Assembly (NCBI RefSeq): GCF_003208655.1
Contig: NZ_QKLU01000005.1
Coordinates: forward strand, 30,889 to 94,888
Source: Pedobacter nutrimenti
GTDB taxonomy: Bacteria > Bacteroidota > Bacteroidia > Sphingobacteriales > Sphingobacteriaceae
DNA: 64,000 nucleotides
Reading direction: 5' to 3'
Positions 1-8,099 of this stretch are shown piece by piece; the first letter of the stretch is position 1, and the number at the start of each line of letters is the position of its first letter. The notes below the pieces were generated by a model, which was given only the letters and a program-made list of their open reading frames with translations, ran no database searches and was not told the origin of the DNA. The translations under genes were made by a program, and so were the position numbers.

Positions 1-63
1 GCCATGATTATTTTGAACCTCAAAGGATCCATCTTACAATTAAAAACAATAAATAAAATCAAG

Positions 64-714
64 ATGAAAGTAGCCTTAATCGGAGCAAGCGGTTTTGTTG
101 GAACCAGCATCCTTAAAGAATTATTAAACAGGGGACACGAAGTTCTGGCCCTGGTGCGTCATCCGGAAAAGTTGACCGTAAATGATGAGAAATTAACTGT
201 TAAAGGGATAGATGTTCTGGATACAGAAGCCTTAACCGCAGCTGTTAAAGAACAAGATGCTGTGATCAGTGCTTACAATGCCGGATGGACCAATCCGAAT
301 TTATATGATGATTTTCTTGCCGGCTCCCAGGCGATACAAAAAGCAGTTAAGGCTGCAGCAAAACCACGTTTAATCGTTATTGGAGGAGCAGGCAGCCTGG
401 AAATCAACGGCCAGCAATTGGTGGATGGCCCGGATTTTCCTGCCGAATATAAAGCCGGCGCAACAGCAGCCAGAGATTACCTGAATACGATTAGAAAAGA
501 GCATGAACTGAACTGGACTTTTTTTAGCCCCGCCATTGAAATGCACCCCGGTATAGCAACCGGACGTACAGGTAAATACCGCTTAGGAAAAGATGAGCCG
601 GTATTTGACCAAAACAACAGGAGTTTTCTTTCCGTGCAGGACCTTGCTGTGGTTATTGCCGATGAACTGGAACATCATAAGCATCCCAAACAACGTTTTA
701 CGGCAGCGTATTAA
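64..714 (+). CDS. NAD(P)-binding Rossmann-fold oxidoreductase (NmrA/YwnB-like)
   Basis: The 216-residue protein opens with a beta strand and the dinucleotide-binding motif GASGFVG at residues 7-13, followed by the RH(P) pair after the second strand that usually reads NADP phosphate. The length and the absence of a YxxxK pair fit the NAD(P)H-binding family PF13460 (YwnB, BVR-B-like) and not a classical SDR. I start at the internal ATG because the Rossmann strand begins directly after it; an in-frame upstream ATG at 4 would add 20 residues unlike the family. A hairpin terminator follows. The substrate cannot be told from sequence. Confidence 0.8.
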   Translation: MKVALIGASGFVGTSILKELLNRGHEVLALVRHPEKLTVNDEKLTVKGIDVLDTEALTAAVKEQDAVISAYNAGWTNPNLYDDFLAGSQAIQKAVKAAAKPRLIVIGGAGSLEINGQQLVDGPDFPAEYKAGATAARDYLNTIRKEHELNWTFFSPAIEMHPGIATGRTGKYRLGKDEPVFDQNNRSFLSVQDLAVVIADELEHHKHPKQRFTAAY

Positions 715-726
715 TCGCTAAAATAA

Positions 727-769
727 AGATGGTCAATGTTTCAAAATTCAGACATTGGCCATCTTTTTG
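727..769 (+). terminator. Intrinsic terminator after the NAD(P)-binding gene
   Basis: Two 14-base arms (727-740 and 752-765) pair with one wobble around an 11-base loop and run into TTTTTG. It separates this gene from murF-alr. Confidence 0.75.
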
Positions 770-822
770 TTACCTTCGTGTTGTATTAGCCCAATCAAAA
801 ACGGTCATTTCAAAATCTACAC

Positions 823-3279
823 ATGGAACCGATTTACAGCATGCAGCATATAGCCAGCATTTTAGACGCCAAGCCTTTTATTTCAACACCGGATAGCATT
901 ATCAATCATCTGGTTATTGACAGCCGCACGGTTATCGATCCAGAGAATTCTTTGTTTTTTGCCTTATCGGCGCAAAGGGACGGGCATGAATACATTAAAG
1001 ATGCTTATCAGCATGGATTAAGAAATTTTGTGATCAGTGAACAAGAATATATTGCCAGGTACCCAGATGCGAACTTTATTTTGGTCGGCAATGTATTAAG
1101 TGCTTTGCAAAAAATAGCGGCCTATAATAGAAATGCTTTTAACCTTCCCGTGCTGGCCATTACCGGAAGTAACGGCAAAACAATTGTGAAAGAATGGCTG
1201 TACCAACTCCTGGCTGCAGATTATAACATTGTCAGAAGCCCTAAAAGTTTCAATTCGCAAATAGGGGTACCCTTATCGGTTTGGCAAATCCAGGCAGAAC
1301 ATACGATGGGTATTTTTGAAGCAGGGATTTCAAAAAATGGAGAGATGGAAATCCTTGAAAAAATGATCCGTCCCAGTATAGGAATACTCACCAATATTGG
1401 TGAAGCACATGCTGAAGGCTTTTCATCCGGAAAGGAGAAACTGCAGGAGAAGTTAAAACTTTTTTCTGATTCGGAACTTTTTATCTATTCACCCGAATAT
1501 ACCCAGGGCATGTCCTCTAAAGAATTACCAGGGAAAAGGAAATTTTCCTGGGGAAACAGTGCAGGTGTTGATTTGAGGATCCTGTTTGTAGAACCAATAG
1601 ATGGAAGAAGTTATATCCGGGCAAGTTATGCAGGAAATGAAATCGAATGCCTGATCCCTTTCAGAGATAAAGCGTCTGTAGAAAATGGAATCATTTGCTG
1701 GGCAACATTGCTTGCTTTGGGCTATAGTCCTGAAGAAGCAGATCGGCGACTGGAAAAACTTAGCCTGGTCAAAATGCGCCTGGAACTTAAAAACGGCATT
1801 AACCAGTGTTCTATTATAGATGATTCTTACAGTGCAGATATTTCTTCGCTGGCGATTGCCCTCGACTTTTTGAACCAGCAGAACCAGCACCTAAAAAAGA
1901 CCCTGATCCTTTCTGATATTTATGAAACGGGTAAGGATAACGCTATTTTATATGCTGACATTGCCTTTCTGATTAAGCAGAAACACCTGAACCGGCTAAT
2001 TGGCATAGGGCCCAATATCGCTGCTTTTGCTAAGCTTTTTGAACTGGAAACTATATTTTATAACAGTACCCAGGACTTTATTGAGGATTTTCCAGGACTG
2101 CACTTTAGTAATGAGACCATACTGGTTAAAGGCGCGCGTAAGTTTGAATTCGAGCGGATCAGTAAATTGCTGACACAGAAAATTCATGATACCGTGTTAG
2201 AAATAGACCTTAATGCCCTGGCCAGCAACCTTAAATTTTATAAATCAAAACTTAAGCCTGGTGTAAAGGTCATGGCTATGGTTAAAGCATTTTCTTATGG
2301 GAGTGGAAGTTTTGAAATTGCCAATGTTTTACAATACCATAAGGTGGACTATCTGACCGTAGCTTATGCCGACGAAGGTATTGCGCTTAGAAAAGCAGGT
2401 ATCACCTTGCCATTGATGGTCATGAGCCCGGAGCCCTCTGCTTTTGAAGCGATTATAAAATATAAATTAGAACCCGAGCTCTATAACCTGGATATTTTAA
2501 AAGGGTTTCTCGATTTTCTTCCGGATCATGAACATGATTACCCAGTCCATCTGAAAATTGACACGGGAATGCACCGGCTGGGTTTTGCAGAAAATGAAGT
2601 CAATGATATGCTTTCTGTATTTAAAACTGCAGATAAAATCAAGGTTATGTCAGTTTTTTCGCATCTGGCAGGCAGTGAAGATCCACAGCACGATGAATTT
2701 ACCCGCCAGCAGATCGGTTTGTTCCTTCGCATTACAGAACAAGTGGAAATGGGTTTAGGCTACAAATTTATTCGTCATATTTCCAATACTTCCGGTATTT
2801 CAAGACATCCGGAAGCGCAACTGGACATGGTGAGACTTGGTATTGGCCTGTATGGATTTGATGCGGGCCTGCAACACAATAAGGGCTTGCAAACAGTGGC
2901 TGTGCTCAAAACGACTGTAACGCAGGTCGTAGATGTTAAACCCGGAGAAACCATAGGCTATGGCCGTAACGGGGTTTTACCTGAAGGGGGGAAAGTCGCA
3001 ACGGTCAAAATTGGTTACGCAGACGGTTATAGCCGGAGTTTTGGTAAGGGGGTAGGTAAAATGCTCATCCGGGGAAAGGAAGTTTCTACAATAGGTTCAA
3101 TTTGTATGGACATGTGTATGCTGGATGTTTCGGGAACAGAGGTGAAAAATGGGGATGAAGTAATTATTTTTAATGAACAGTTGACCATTTCTGATCTTGC
3201 CAGACAAATAGGTACGATTCCCTATGAAATCCTGACCAATATTTCCCAAAGGGTTAAACGGATCTATTATTATGAGTAA
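823..3279 (+). CDS. murF-alr: Bifunctional MurF ligase / alanine racemase
   Basis: One 818-residue protein holds two peptidoglycan enzymes. Residues 1-450 are a Mur ligase that adds D-Ala-D-Ala to UDP-MurNAc-tripeptide, with the ATP loop TGSNGKT at 114-120. From about residue 455 a complete alanine racemase follows: the PLP lysine lies in MVKAFSYG (about Lys488), the catalytic tyrosine is expected in IGYG (about Tyr713), and the GSICMDM segment is near the C-terminus. The fusion is known from Bacteroidota and couples D-Ala supply to its use. The usual MurF motif DxYNANP reads DSYSADIS here, a lineage variant or a weakened site. A weak -7-like TACCTTCG lies at 771-778. A DUF502 membrane protein follows after nine bases. 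Confidence 0.95.
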   Translation: MEPIYSMQHIASILDAKPFISTPDSIINHLVIDSRTVIDPENSLFFALSAQRDGHEYIKDAYQHGLRNFVISEQEYIARYPDANFILVGNVLSALQKIAAYNRNAFNLPVLAITGSNGKTIVKEWLYQLLAADYNIVRSPKSFNSQIGVPLSVWQIQAEHTMGIFEAGISKNGEMEILEKMIRPSIGILTNIGEAHAEGFSSGKEKLQEKLKLFSDSELFIYSPEYTQGMSSKELPGKRKFSWGNSAGVDLRILFVEPIDGRSYIRASYAGNEIECLIPFRDKASVENGIICWATLLALGYSPEEADRRLEKLSLVKMRLELKNGINQCSIIDDSYSADISSLAIALDFLNQQNQHLKKTLILSDIYETGKDNAILYADIAFLIKQKHLNRLIGIGPNIAAFAKLFELETIFYNSTQDFIEDFPGLHFSNETILVKGARKFEFERISKLLTQKIHDTVLEIDLNALASNLKFYKSKLKPGVKVMAMVKAFSYGSGSFEIANVLQYHKVDYLTVAYADEGIALRKAGITLPLMVMSPEPSAFEAIIKYKLEPELYNLDILKGFLDFLPDHEHDYPVHLKIDTGMHRLGFAENEVNDMLSVFKTADKIKVMSVFSHLAGSEDPQHDEFTRQQIGLFLRITEQVEMGLGYKFIRHISNTSGISRHPEAQLDMVRLGIGLYGFDAGLQHNKGLQTVAVLKTTVTQVVDVKPGETIGYGRNGVLPEGGKVATVKIGYADGYSRSFGKGVGKMLIRGKEVSTIGSICMDMCMLDVSGTEVKNGDEVIIFNEQLTISDLARQIGTIPYEILTNISQRVKRIYYYE

Positions 3280-3288
3280 TTTTGTCCT

Positions 3289-3882
3289 ATGAACAGACTT
3301 GGAAGGGCACTGCTGAATTACCTGATTAAAGGCTTATTAATTGTATTGCCCGTTGCTTTAAGTATTTTTATTGTCGTTTGGGGGGTAACCACCGTAGACA
3401 GTTGGCTGAACGTCAATAACATTCTTGGCGTAGATCCCCGGACGGGTGCAAGCCGGAATATTCCCGGACTTGGTTTGGCACTGGTGGTTGGTATTATTCT
3501 GGCCGCAGGAATTTTTGTGACCAATTTTGTAACCGAACCCATGTATAATTGGTTTCAGAAACTGCTGGACAAGCTCCCTATTATCAAGTTTATTTACTCT
3601 TCAATTAAGGACCTGACCGAAGCCTTTGTCGGTGATGAAAAGAAATTTAACCATCCGGTTCTGGTAGATGTTGAAGGGGATTTGAAAAGAATAGGTTTCC
3701 TTACGCAGAGTGATTTAAAATCTATTGGTTTGCCTGGGGAAGCCATTGTTTATTTTCCCTTTTCTTATTCTTTTGCCGGCCAGGTTTACGTGGTGAAAAA
3801 TGAAAAGATAAAGCCCCTGAATATGAGTGCTGCAGAAGCCATGAAGCTGGTGGTTTCAGGTGGGGTAAGCCATTTGAATTAA
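3289..3882 (+). CDS. DUF502 family membrane protein
   Basis: The 197-residue protein has two hydrophobic segments (about 10-32 and 59-81) with a short polar stretch between them, then a soluble C-terminal half with PxPPIxK-like and YFPFSYS segments. This layout matches DUF502 (PF04367), inner-membrane proteins of unknown function. It begins nine bases after murF-alr, so the two are probably co-transcribed, which hints at an envelope role but does not prove it. A strong terminator follows. Confidence 0.85.
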   Translation: MNRLGRALLNYLIKGLLIVLPVALSIFIVVWGVTTVDSWLNVNNILGVDPRTGASRNIPGLGLALVVGIILAAGIFVTNFVTEPMYNWFQKLLDKLPIIKFIYSSIKDLTEAFVGDEKKFNHPVLVDVEGDLKRIGFLTQSDLKSIGLPGEAIVYFPFSYSFAGQVYVVKNEKIKPLNMSAAEAMKLVVSGGVSHLN

Positions 3883-3906
3883 ATTTAAACAGATATTTAT
3901 CCTAAA

Positions 3907-3945
3907 GAAAAAGGCAGACCGCAATAAGCGGCCTGCCTTTTTCTT
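3907..3945. terminator. Bidirectional intrinsic terminator
   Basis: AAAGGCAG and CCGC arms pair with GCGG and CTGCCTTT around AATAA, with A and T runs on both sides. It serves the convergent DUF502 gene and LOG-family gene. Confidence 0.85.
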
Positions 3946-3959
3946 TATAAACCAAACCC

Positions 3960-4667
3960 TTAAAAGTTTGGTTTAAGCACATATTTATCATAAAAACGAA
4001 AAATATGTTCTGCCGCTTCTTCAGCAGTATCCACCAGCCTGAATAAATTCAGATCTTCTGCATGGATGTTGTGTTCTTTCTTTAGCATGGTATTGGTAAT
4101 CCAGTCCACCAAACCACTCCAGTATTCTTTTCCAACCAGTACAATCGGAAAACGGGCTACTTTTCCTGTCTGGATCAGTGTAATGGCTTCAAAAAGCTCA
4201 TCCATAGTACCCATTCCGCCAGGTAGCACAATAAAACCCTGGGAATACTTCATAAACATCACTTTCCTGATAAAGAAATAATCAAATTCCAGGAGTTTAT
4301 TATGGTCAATGTACTTATTATGAAACTGCTCAAAAGGAAGGTCTATGTTTAACCCTACAGATTTACCCCCATTCATATGGGCGCCTTTATTACCCGCCTC
4401 CATAATGCCAGGTCCGCCACCGGTAATGACGCCATAACCACGTTCAGTTAATAGCCGGCCACACTCTACGGCAATTTGGTAATATGGATTGGTCTCTGCA
4501 GTTCTTGCAGAACCAAATATGGAAACACAGGGACCTATTTTTGCTAATTTCTCGAAGCCGTCAACAAACTCGGCCATTATTTTGAAAATTTGCCAGGAGT
4601 CTGTTACTTTAATCTCCTGCCAGTTTTTATTTTCAAAAGCACTTCTTATTTTCTCTTCACTTGTCAT
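3960..4667 (-). CDS. LOG-family protein (TIGR00730), nucleoside 5'-monophosphate phosphoribohydrolase-like
   Basis: The 235-residue protein carries both signature segments of the Lonely Guy/lysine-decarboxylase-like family: GGGPGIME at 83-90 and PGGMGTMDE at 149-157. Characterised members cleave nucleoside monophosphates to base and ribose 5-phosphate, the cytokinin-activating reaction in plants; the physiological role in Bacteroidota is unclear. It has a 60-residue N-terminal stretch before the Rossmann core, longer than the smallest LOG proteins. It lies 18 bases downstream of the symporter gene on the same strand, so it is likely the second gene of that transcript. Confidence 0.88.
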   Translation of the reverse strand: MTSEEKIRSAFENKNWQEIKVTDSWQIFKIMAEFVDGFEKLAKIGPCVSIFGSARTAETNPYYQIAVECGRLLTERGYGVITGGGPGIMEAGNKGAHMNGGKSVGLNIDLPFEQFHNKYIDHNKLLEFDYFFIRKVMFMKYSQGFIVLPGGMGTMDELFEAITLIQTGKVARFPIVLVGKEYWSGLVDWITNTMLKKEHNIHAEDLNLFRLVDTAEEAAEHIFRFYDKYVLKPNF

Positions 4668-4685
4668 TCTTACTATATTAATGTT

Positions 4686-6191
4686 TTAAAATTTTGTTTG
4701 TAGATCTGTTTTTTTACTGATCAGTAATAATCCAACAAAAGTGATCAATCCATTTACAAGGATCAATTCGACACTAAAGGCATAACCTCCCAGTAGCTCT
4801 GCGGAATATGCATTTAACAAATAACACAAAGCAGGGGAAAGGATACACACTAAAGGTACTAATTTATCATGTAATCCTCTTTTTACAAAGAGACCAAAAC
4901 TGTATAAGCCTAAAAGCGGACCATAAGTATAGGAGGCGACTTTAAAAATTCCCTTAACCACAGATTCATCATTGACGGCATTAAAAATAATAATGACCAG
5001 AAAAAGGACAACGGAAAAGGCAATATGTACAGTGTGACGTTTTCTAACCGCTTCTTTGGAATTGGAATCTTCTTTTTTATCCATATGAAGGAAATCCACA
5101 CAAAAAGAAGTGGTAAGGGCAGTAAGTGCAGAATCTGTGGTAGCAAACGTTGCTGCGGTTAATCCCAACATAAAAACAATGGCAGGAATTACGCTTAAAT
5201 GATTTAAAGCAATTTCAGGAAAAAGAAAATCCGTTCTGGGTTTGCCGGTCATATGATCCAAAGGAATTGCAATACCATTTTTTGTGGCATAGATATACAA
5301 CAGGGCACCAACGCTTAAAAAGAAAATGTTTAAGACCACAAAAACGCCAGTGAAAGTAAACATATTTTTCTGTGCTTCTTTAATGGTTTTCATACTCAGG
5401 TTTTTTTGCATCAAATCCTGGTCAAGACCAGTCATGGCAATGGTTACAAAGATCCCCCCGAGCAGTTGTTTGCTGAAATGAAAATTACTGGTCAGAAAAT
5501 CTTCATAGAAAAATATTTTGGAATAACCACTGTTTTTGACGGTTTCAAAAGCTCTTGGTATATCCAGATCCAGACTGTTACAAATAAAGTATAAAGTTAA
5601 AAATACAGACAAGACCAGGAAAAAAGTCTGCAGGGTATCGGTAATGATAATGGTTTTCAAACCACCCTTAAAAGTATAGGACCAAATCAGTCCAAGGGAA
5701 ATCAGTACAGTTGCCCAGAAAGGAACACCGTAACTGTCAAATATAAAACGCTGTAATACGATAACCACTAAGTACAAGCGAAAGGCCGAACCGATGGTGC
5801 GGCTGATCAGAAAAATAGAGGCTGCCGTTTTATAGCTGTAATAACCCAACCTCTGTTCTATATAGCTGTAAATAGAGGTGAGTTTCATTCGGTAATAAAG
5901 CGGAAGGAGCACAGTGGCAATAATAATGAAGCCAATTGCATTGCCCAGTACAAACTGAAAATACTGGAATTGGTTACCCGAAGGGGCACCAACCTCGCCG
6001 GGAACAGAAATAAAGGTTACGCCAGATAAGGCCGTTCCAATCATCCCAAAAGCAACCAGGTACCATTTGGAATTTCTGTTTGCAATAAAGAAGGTGGAAT
6101 TGTCAGATGATTTTTTTGAGGTAGCAAAGGCAATGATGATCAGGATCAGAAAATAACCAATTAAAAAAGAAAGTAGTATCGCTGGGCTCAT
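4686..6191 (-). CDS. Sodium:solute symporter family permease
   Basis: The 501-residue, strongly hydrophobic protein has about 13 membrane segments. It carries features of the SSS family: an N-terminal helix followed by a SDNSTFFIANRNSKWY segment, the SGVTFISVPG helix and a TTDSALTALTTSFCVDF segment matching the conserved Na2-site helix. It should import an organic solute with sodium across the inner membrane; the solute cannot be named from sequence. It is followed closely by the LOG-family gene. Confidence 0.88.
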   Translation of the reverse strand: MSPAILLSFLIGYFLILIIIAFATSKKSSDNSTFFIANRNSKWYLVAFGMIGTALSGVTFISVPGEVGAPSGNQFQYFQFVLGNAIGFIIIATVLLPLYYRMKLTSIYSYIEQRLGYYSYKTAASIFLISRTIGSAFRLYLVVIVLQRFIFDSYGVPFWATVLISLGLIWSYTFKGGLKTIIITDTLQTFFLVLSVFLTLYFICNSLDLDIPRAFETVKNSGYSKIFFYEDFLTSNFHFSKQLLGGIFVTIAMTGLDQDLMQKNLSMKTIKEAQKNMFTFTGVFVVLNIFFLSVGALLYIYATKNGIAIPLDHMTGKPRTDFLFPEIALNHLSVIPAIVFMLGLTAATFATTDSALTALTTSFCVDFLHMDKKEDSNSKEAVRKRHTVHIAFSVVLFLVIIIFNAVNDESVVKGIFKVASYTYGPLLGLYSFGLFVKRGLHDKLVPLVCILSPALCYLLNAYSAELLGGYAFSVELILVNGLITFVGLLLISKKTDLQTKF

Positions 6192-6410
6192 AGTTTGTTT
6201 TTAGGTTCTAAATGTAAGAAACGATCGCGATTTTCCAATTAAAAAAAACGCAAATGCTGAAACCAGCATAAACTTAATACCAACAAAATACAATGAATTG
6301 GGCTTTAAAAGCTGTATGACAATTAAAAAAGTAAAAGAAACAGGTATTGTTTCATTTTTAACAGCTTTGAAAAAAATTAGAGCCGCTTATAAATGCTTGA
6401 GCAATTTATC

Positions 6411-6418
6411 TATTTTTG
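6411..6418 (+). promoter_or_regulatory. -7 promoter element of recR
   Basis: TATTTTTG matches TAnnTTTG exactly. The expected transcription start, five bases after the G, is the A of the recR ATG, so the mRNA should be leaderless. It also rules out the in-frame ATG at 6393, which lies upstream of this element. Confidence 0.55.
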
Positions 6419-6422
6419 TAAA

Positions 6423-7037
6423 ATGAATTTTTCTTCTAAACTGCTGGAAGATGCAGTCAATGAATTTTCAAAATTACCTGGAGTTGGTCAAAAAACAGCA
6501 TTGCGCCTGGTTTTGCATTTACTTGGCAGGGAAAAAGAAGAAGTAACACATTTTGGCAATTCCATCATCAGATTAAGACAGGAAATTAAGCATTGCACCG
6601 TATGCCATAATATTTCCGATCTGGATGTTTGTGAGATCTGCAGATCCAATAAAAGGGAAAAAGAGGTGATTTGTGTGGTGGAAGACACCCGTGATGTGAT
6701 GGCGATAGAGAATACCTCCCAGTATTTTGGGGCCTATCATGTGCTTGGTGGATTGATTTCACCAATGGATGGAATTGGGCCATCGGACTTATTTATAGAT
6801 TCACTGGTGCAACGTGTGGCCACAACAGAAGTCAAAGAGATCATTCTTGCTTTAAGTGCAACCATGGAAGGGGACACCACTATTTTTTATTTATACAAAA
6901 AACTTAAAGACTTCCAGGTTCCGATTACAACGATTGCCCGGGGCATAGCTTTTGGCGGAGAACTGGAGTATGCCGACGAAATTACGCTTGGCCGTTCTAT
7001 TGTAACGCGGGTGCCGTATGAGACTGCAATGAAATAA
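6423..7037 (+). CDS. recR: Recombination protein RecR
   Basis: The 204-residue protein has the RecR order: an N-terminal helix-hairpin-helix ([10 protein letters not shown], about 17-26), a four-cysteine zinc finger (Cys58, 61, 70, 73) and a Toprim domain beginning [10 protein letters not shown], ending with the TRVPYE signature near the C-terminus. With RecO it loads RecA at single-strand gaps. The family N-terminus and the position of the -7 element both support the start at MNFSSK. An SDR gene follows after 25 bases. Confidence 0.96.
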   Translation: MNFSSKLLEDAVNEFSKLPGVGQKTALRLVLHLLGREKEEVTHFGNSIIRLRQEIKHCTVCHNISDLDVCEICRSNKREKEVICVVEDTRDVMAIENTSQYFGAYHVLGGLISPMDGIGPSDLFIDSLVQRVATTEVKEIILALSATMEGDTTIFYLYKKLKDFQVPITTIARGIAFGGELEYADEITLGRSIVTRVPYETAMK

Positions 7038-7062
7038 TACATTTTAACTGAATTTATACCAG

Positions 7063-7878
7063 ATGAACTTTAAGGGTAAAACCGTCCTGATTACAGGGGC
7101 ATCTTCAGGCATAGGAAAAGCTTGCGCAGAAGAATTTGCAAAAAAAGGTGCAAATCTTGTTCTTGCCGCCCGACAATATGTAACGCTTTGTGAAATCACT
7201 GCCGACCTTGAAAAAAGATATCCGGTTAAGGCCATTGCCGTTTCCGCAGATGTCAGTAAAGAAGACGACTGTGAACAGCTCGTCAGGCAGGCGATGGCTA
7301 CATTTGGCGGGATAGATATATTGCTGAACAATGCCGGGATATCCATGCGGGCCCTGTTCAGCGAATTGGATCTTTCTGTACTTAAAAAACTGATGGATGT
7401 GAATTTTTGGGGGACCGTTTATTGTACAAAATATGCCTTAAGTGAAATTCAGAAGACTAAGGGGAGTATAATTGGTGTTTCTTCCATAGCCGGTTATCGT
7501 GGTTTGCCGGGAAGGACGGGCTATTCTGCATCCAAATTTGCGATGAATGGTTTTATGGAATCTTTAAGAACGGAATTGCTGCATACCGGCGTACATGTAA
7601 TGGTGGCCTGTCCCGGGTTTACAGCATCAAATATCCGGGTAACAGCCTTGTCGGCTGATGGAGAATCGCATGGTGAGACCAGTATGGATGAAGGAAAAAT
7701 GATGACAGCCGAACAGGTCGCGGCGGATATTGTTAAAGGCGTCATTTCACGCAAAAGAACTCTCATTATGGGAGGACAGGGTAAATTGACTGTGTGGATC
7801 AATAAACTGTTTCCTGCACTGGCCGATAAACTCGTTTTCAACCATTTTACAAAAGAGAAAAAGGCCCTGATAAAATAA
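7063..7878 (+). CDS. SDR family oxidoreductase
   Basis: The 271-residue protein is a classical short-chain dehydrogenase: cofactor loop TGASSGIG at 11-18, NNAG motif, catalytic serine near 141 and YSASK with Tyr154 and Lys158. The C-terminal half has the CPGF turn seen in the DHRS7-like group, and the tail is rich in lysine. The substrate is not predictable. It follows recR closely and may share its transcript. The trp leader starts about 85 bases after it. Confidence 0.88.
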   Translation: MNFKGKTVLITGASSGIGKACAEEFAKKGANLVLAARQYVTLCEITADLEKRYPVKAIAVSADVSKEDDCEQLVRQAMATFGGIDILLNNAGISMRALFSELDLSVLKKLMDVNFWGTVYCTKYALSEIQKTKGSIIGVSSIAGYRGLPGRTGYSASKFAMNGFMESLRTELLHTGVHVMVACPGFTASNIRVTALSADGESHGETSMDEGKMMTAEQVAADIVKGVISRKRTLIMGGQGKLTVWINKLFPALADKLVFNHFTKEKKALIK

Positions 7879-7924
7879 TTTTGGTTAAATGATTGCCATA
7901 ATCTCTAAGTTATTTCAATAATTA

Positions 7925-7956
7925 TTTTGCAAATATTAAAAACTATTCCATCTTTG
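7925..7956 (+). promoter_or_regulatory. Candidate promoter of the trp operon
   Basis: TTTTG at 7925-7929 and CATCTTTG at 7949-7956 are separated by 19 bases, the Bacteroidota spacing; the -7 element differs from TAnnTTTG at one base. The predicted start at about 7961 lies only three bases ahead of the leader-peptide ATG. Confidence 0.45.
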
Positions 7957-7963
7957 CTTTAAG

Positions 7964-8017
7964 ATGATTTTAACAAACGGACTTAATTTTTGGTGGTGGC
8001 ACAACGCAAGCGCGTAG
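7964..8017 (+). CDS. trpL: trp operon leader peptide (17 residues, Trp-Trp-Trp)
   Basis: A complete small reading frame encodes MILTNGLNFWWWHNASA, with three consecutive TGG codons at 7991-7999, then a TAG stop. It sits immediately upstream of trpD and just ahead of a set of competing hairpins. A ribosome stalled on the Trp codons would cover the first arm of the hairpin that starts right after them, the arrangement expected for a translation-sensing tryptophan attenuator. As I recall it, leader peptides with consecutive Trp codons are known upstream of trp genes in Bacteroidota as the Bacteroid-trp RNA class, so this is probably a member. No Shine-Dalgarno is visible, as is usual in this phylum. 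Confidence 0.85.
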   Translation: MILTNGLNFWWWHNASA

Positions 8018-8068
8018 TGTGACCCTGTTTTTGTACGTTTTATTTTATATAAATAATTTAAGGGTTGC
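8000..8068 (+). promoter_or_regulatory. trp attenuator: anti-antiterminator and antiterminator segments
   Basis: Hairpin 1 pairs 8000-8007 (CACAACGC) with 8012-8019 (GCGTAGTG), seven of eight pairs, directly after the Trp codons and over the stop codon. The antiterminator pairs 8019-8026 (GTGACCCT) with 8061-8068 (AGGGTTGC), eight pairs including two wobbles. It shares its 3' arm with the terminator and touches hairpin 1, so the forms exclude one another. Low tryptophan, with a ribosome stalled at 7991-7999, should favour the antiterminator and read-through into trpD. Confidence 0.75.
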
Positions 8069-8088
8069 TATAAAAGGCAACCTTTTTT
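8060..8088 (+). terminator. trp attenuator terminator hairpin
   Basis: GGTTGC at 8063-8068 pairs with GCAACC at 8077-8082, extended by flanking A-T pairs and followed by TTTTTT. It lies 12 bases before the trpD start and its 5' arm is also needed by the antiterminator. Confidence 0.85.
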
Positions 8089-8099
8089 GTTTTACAGCA

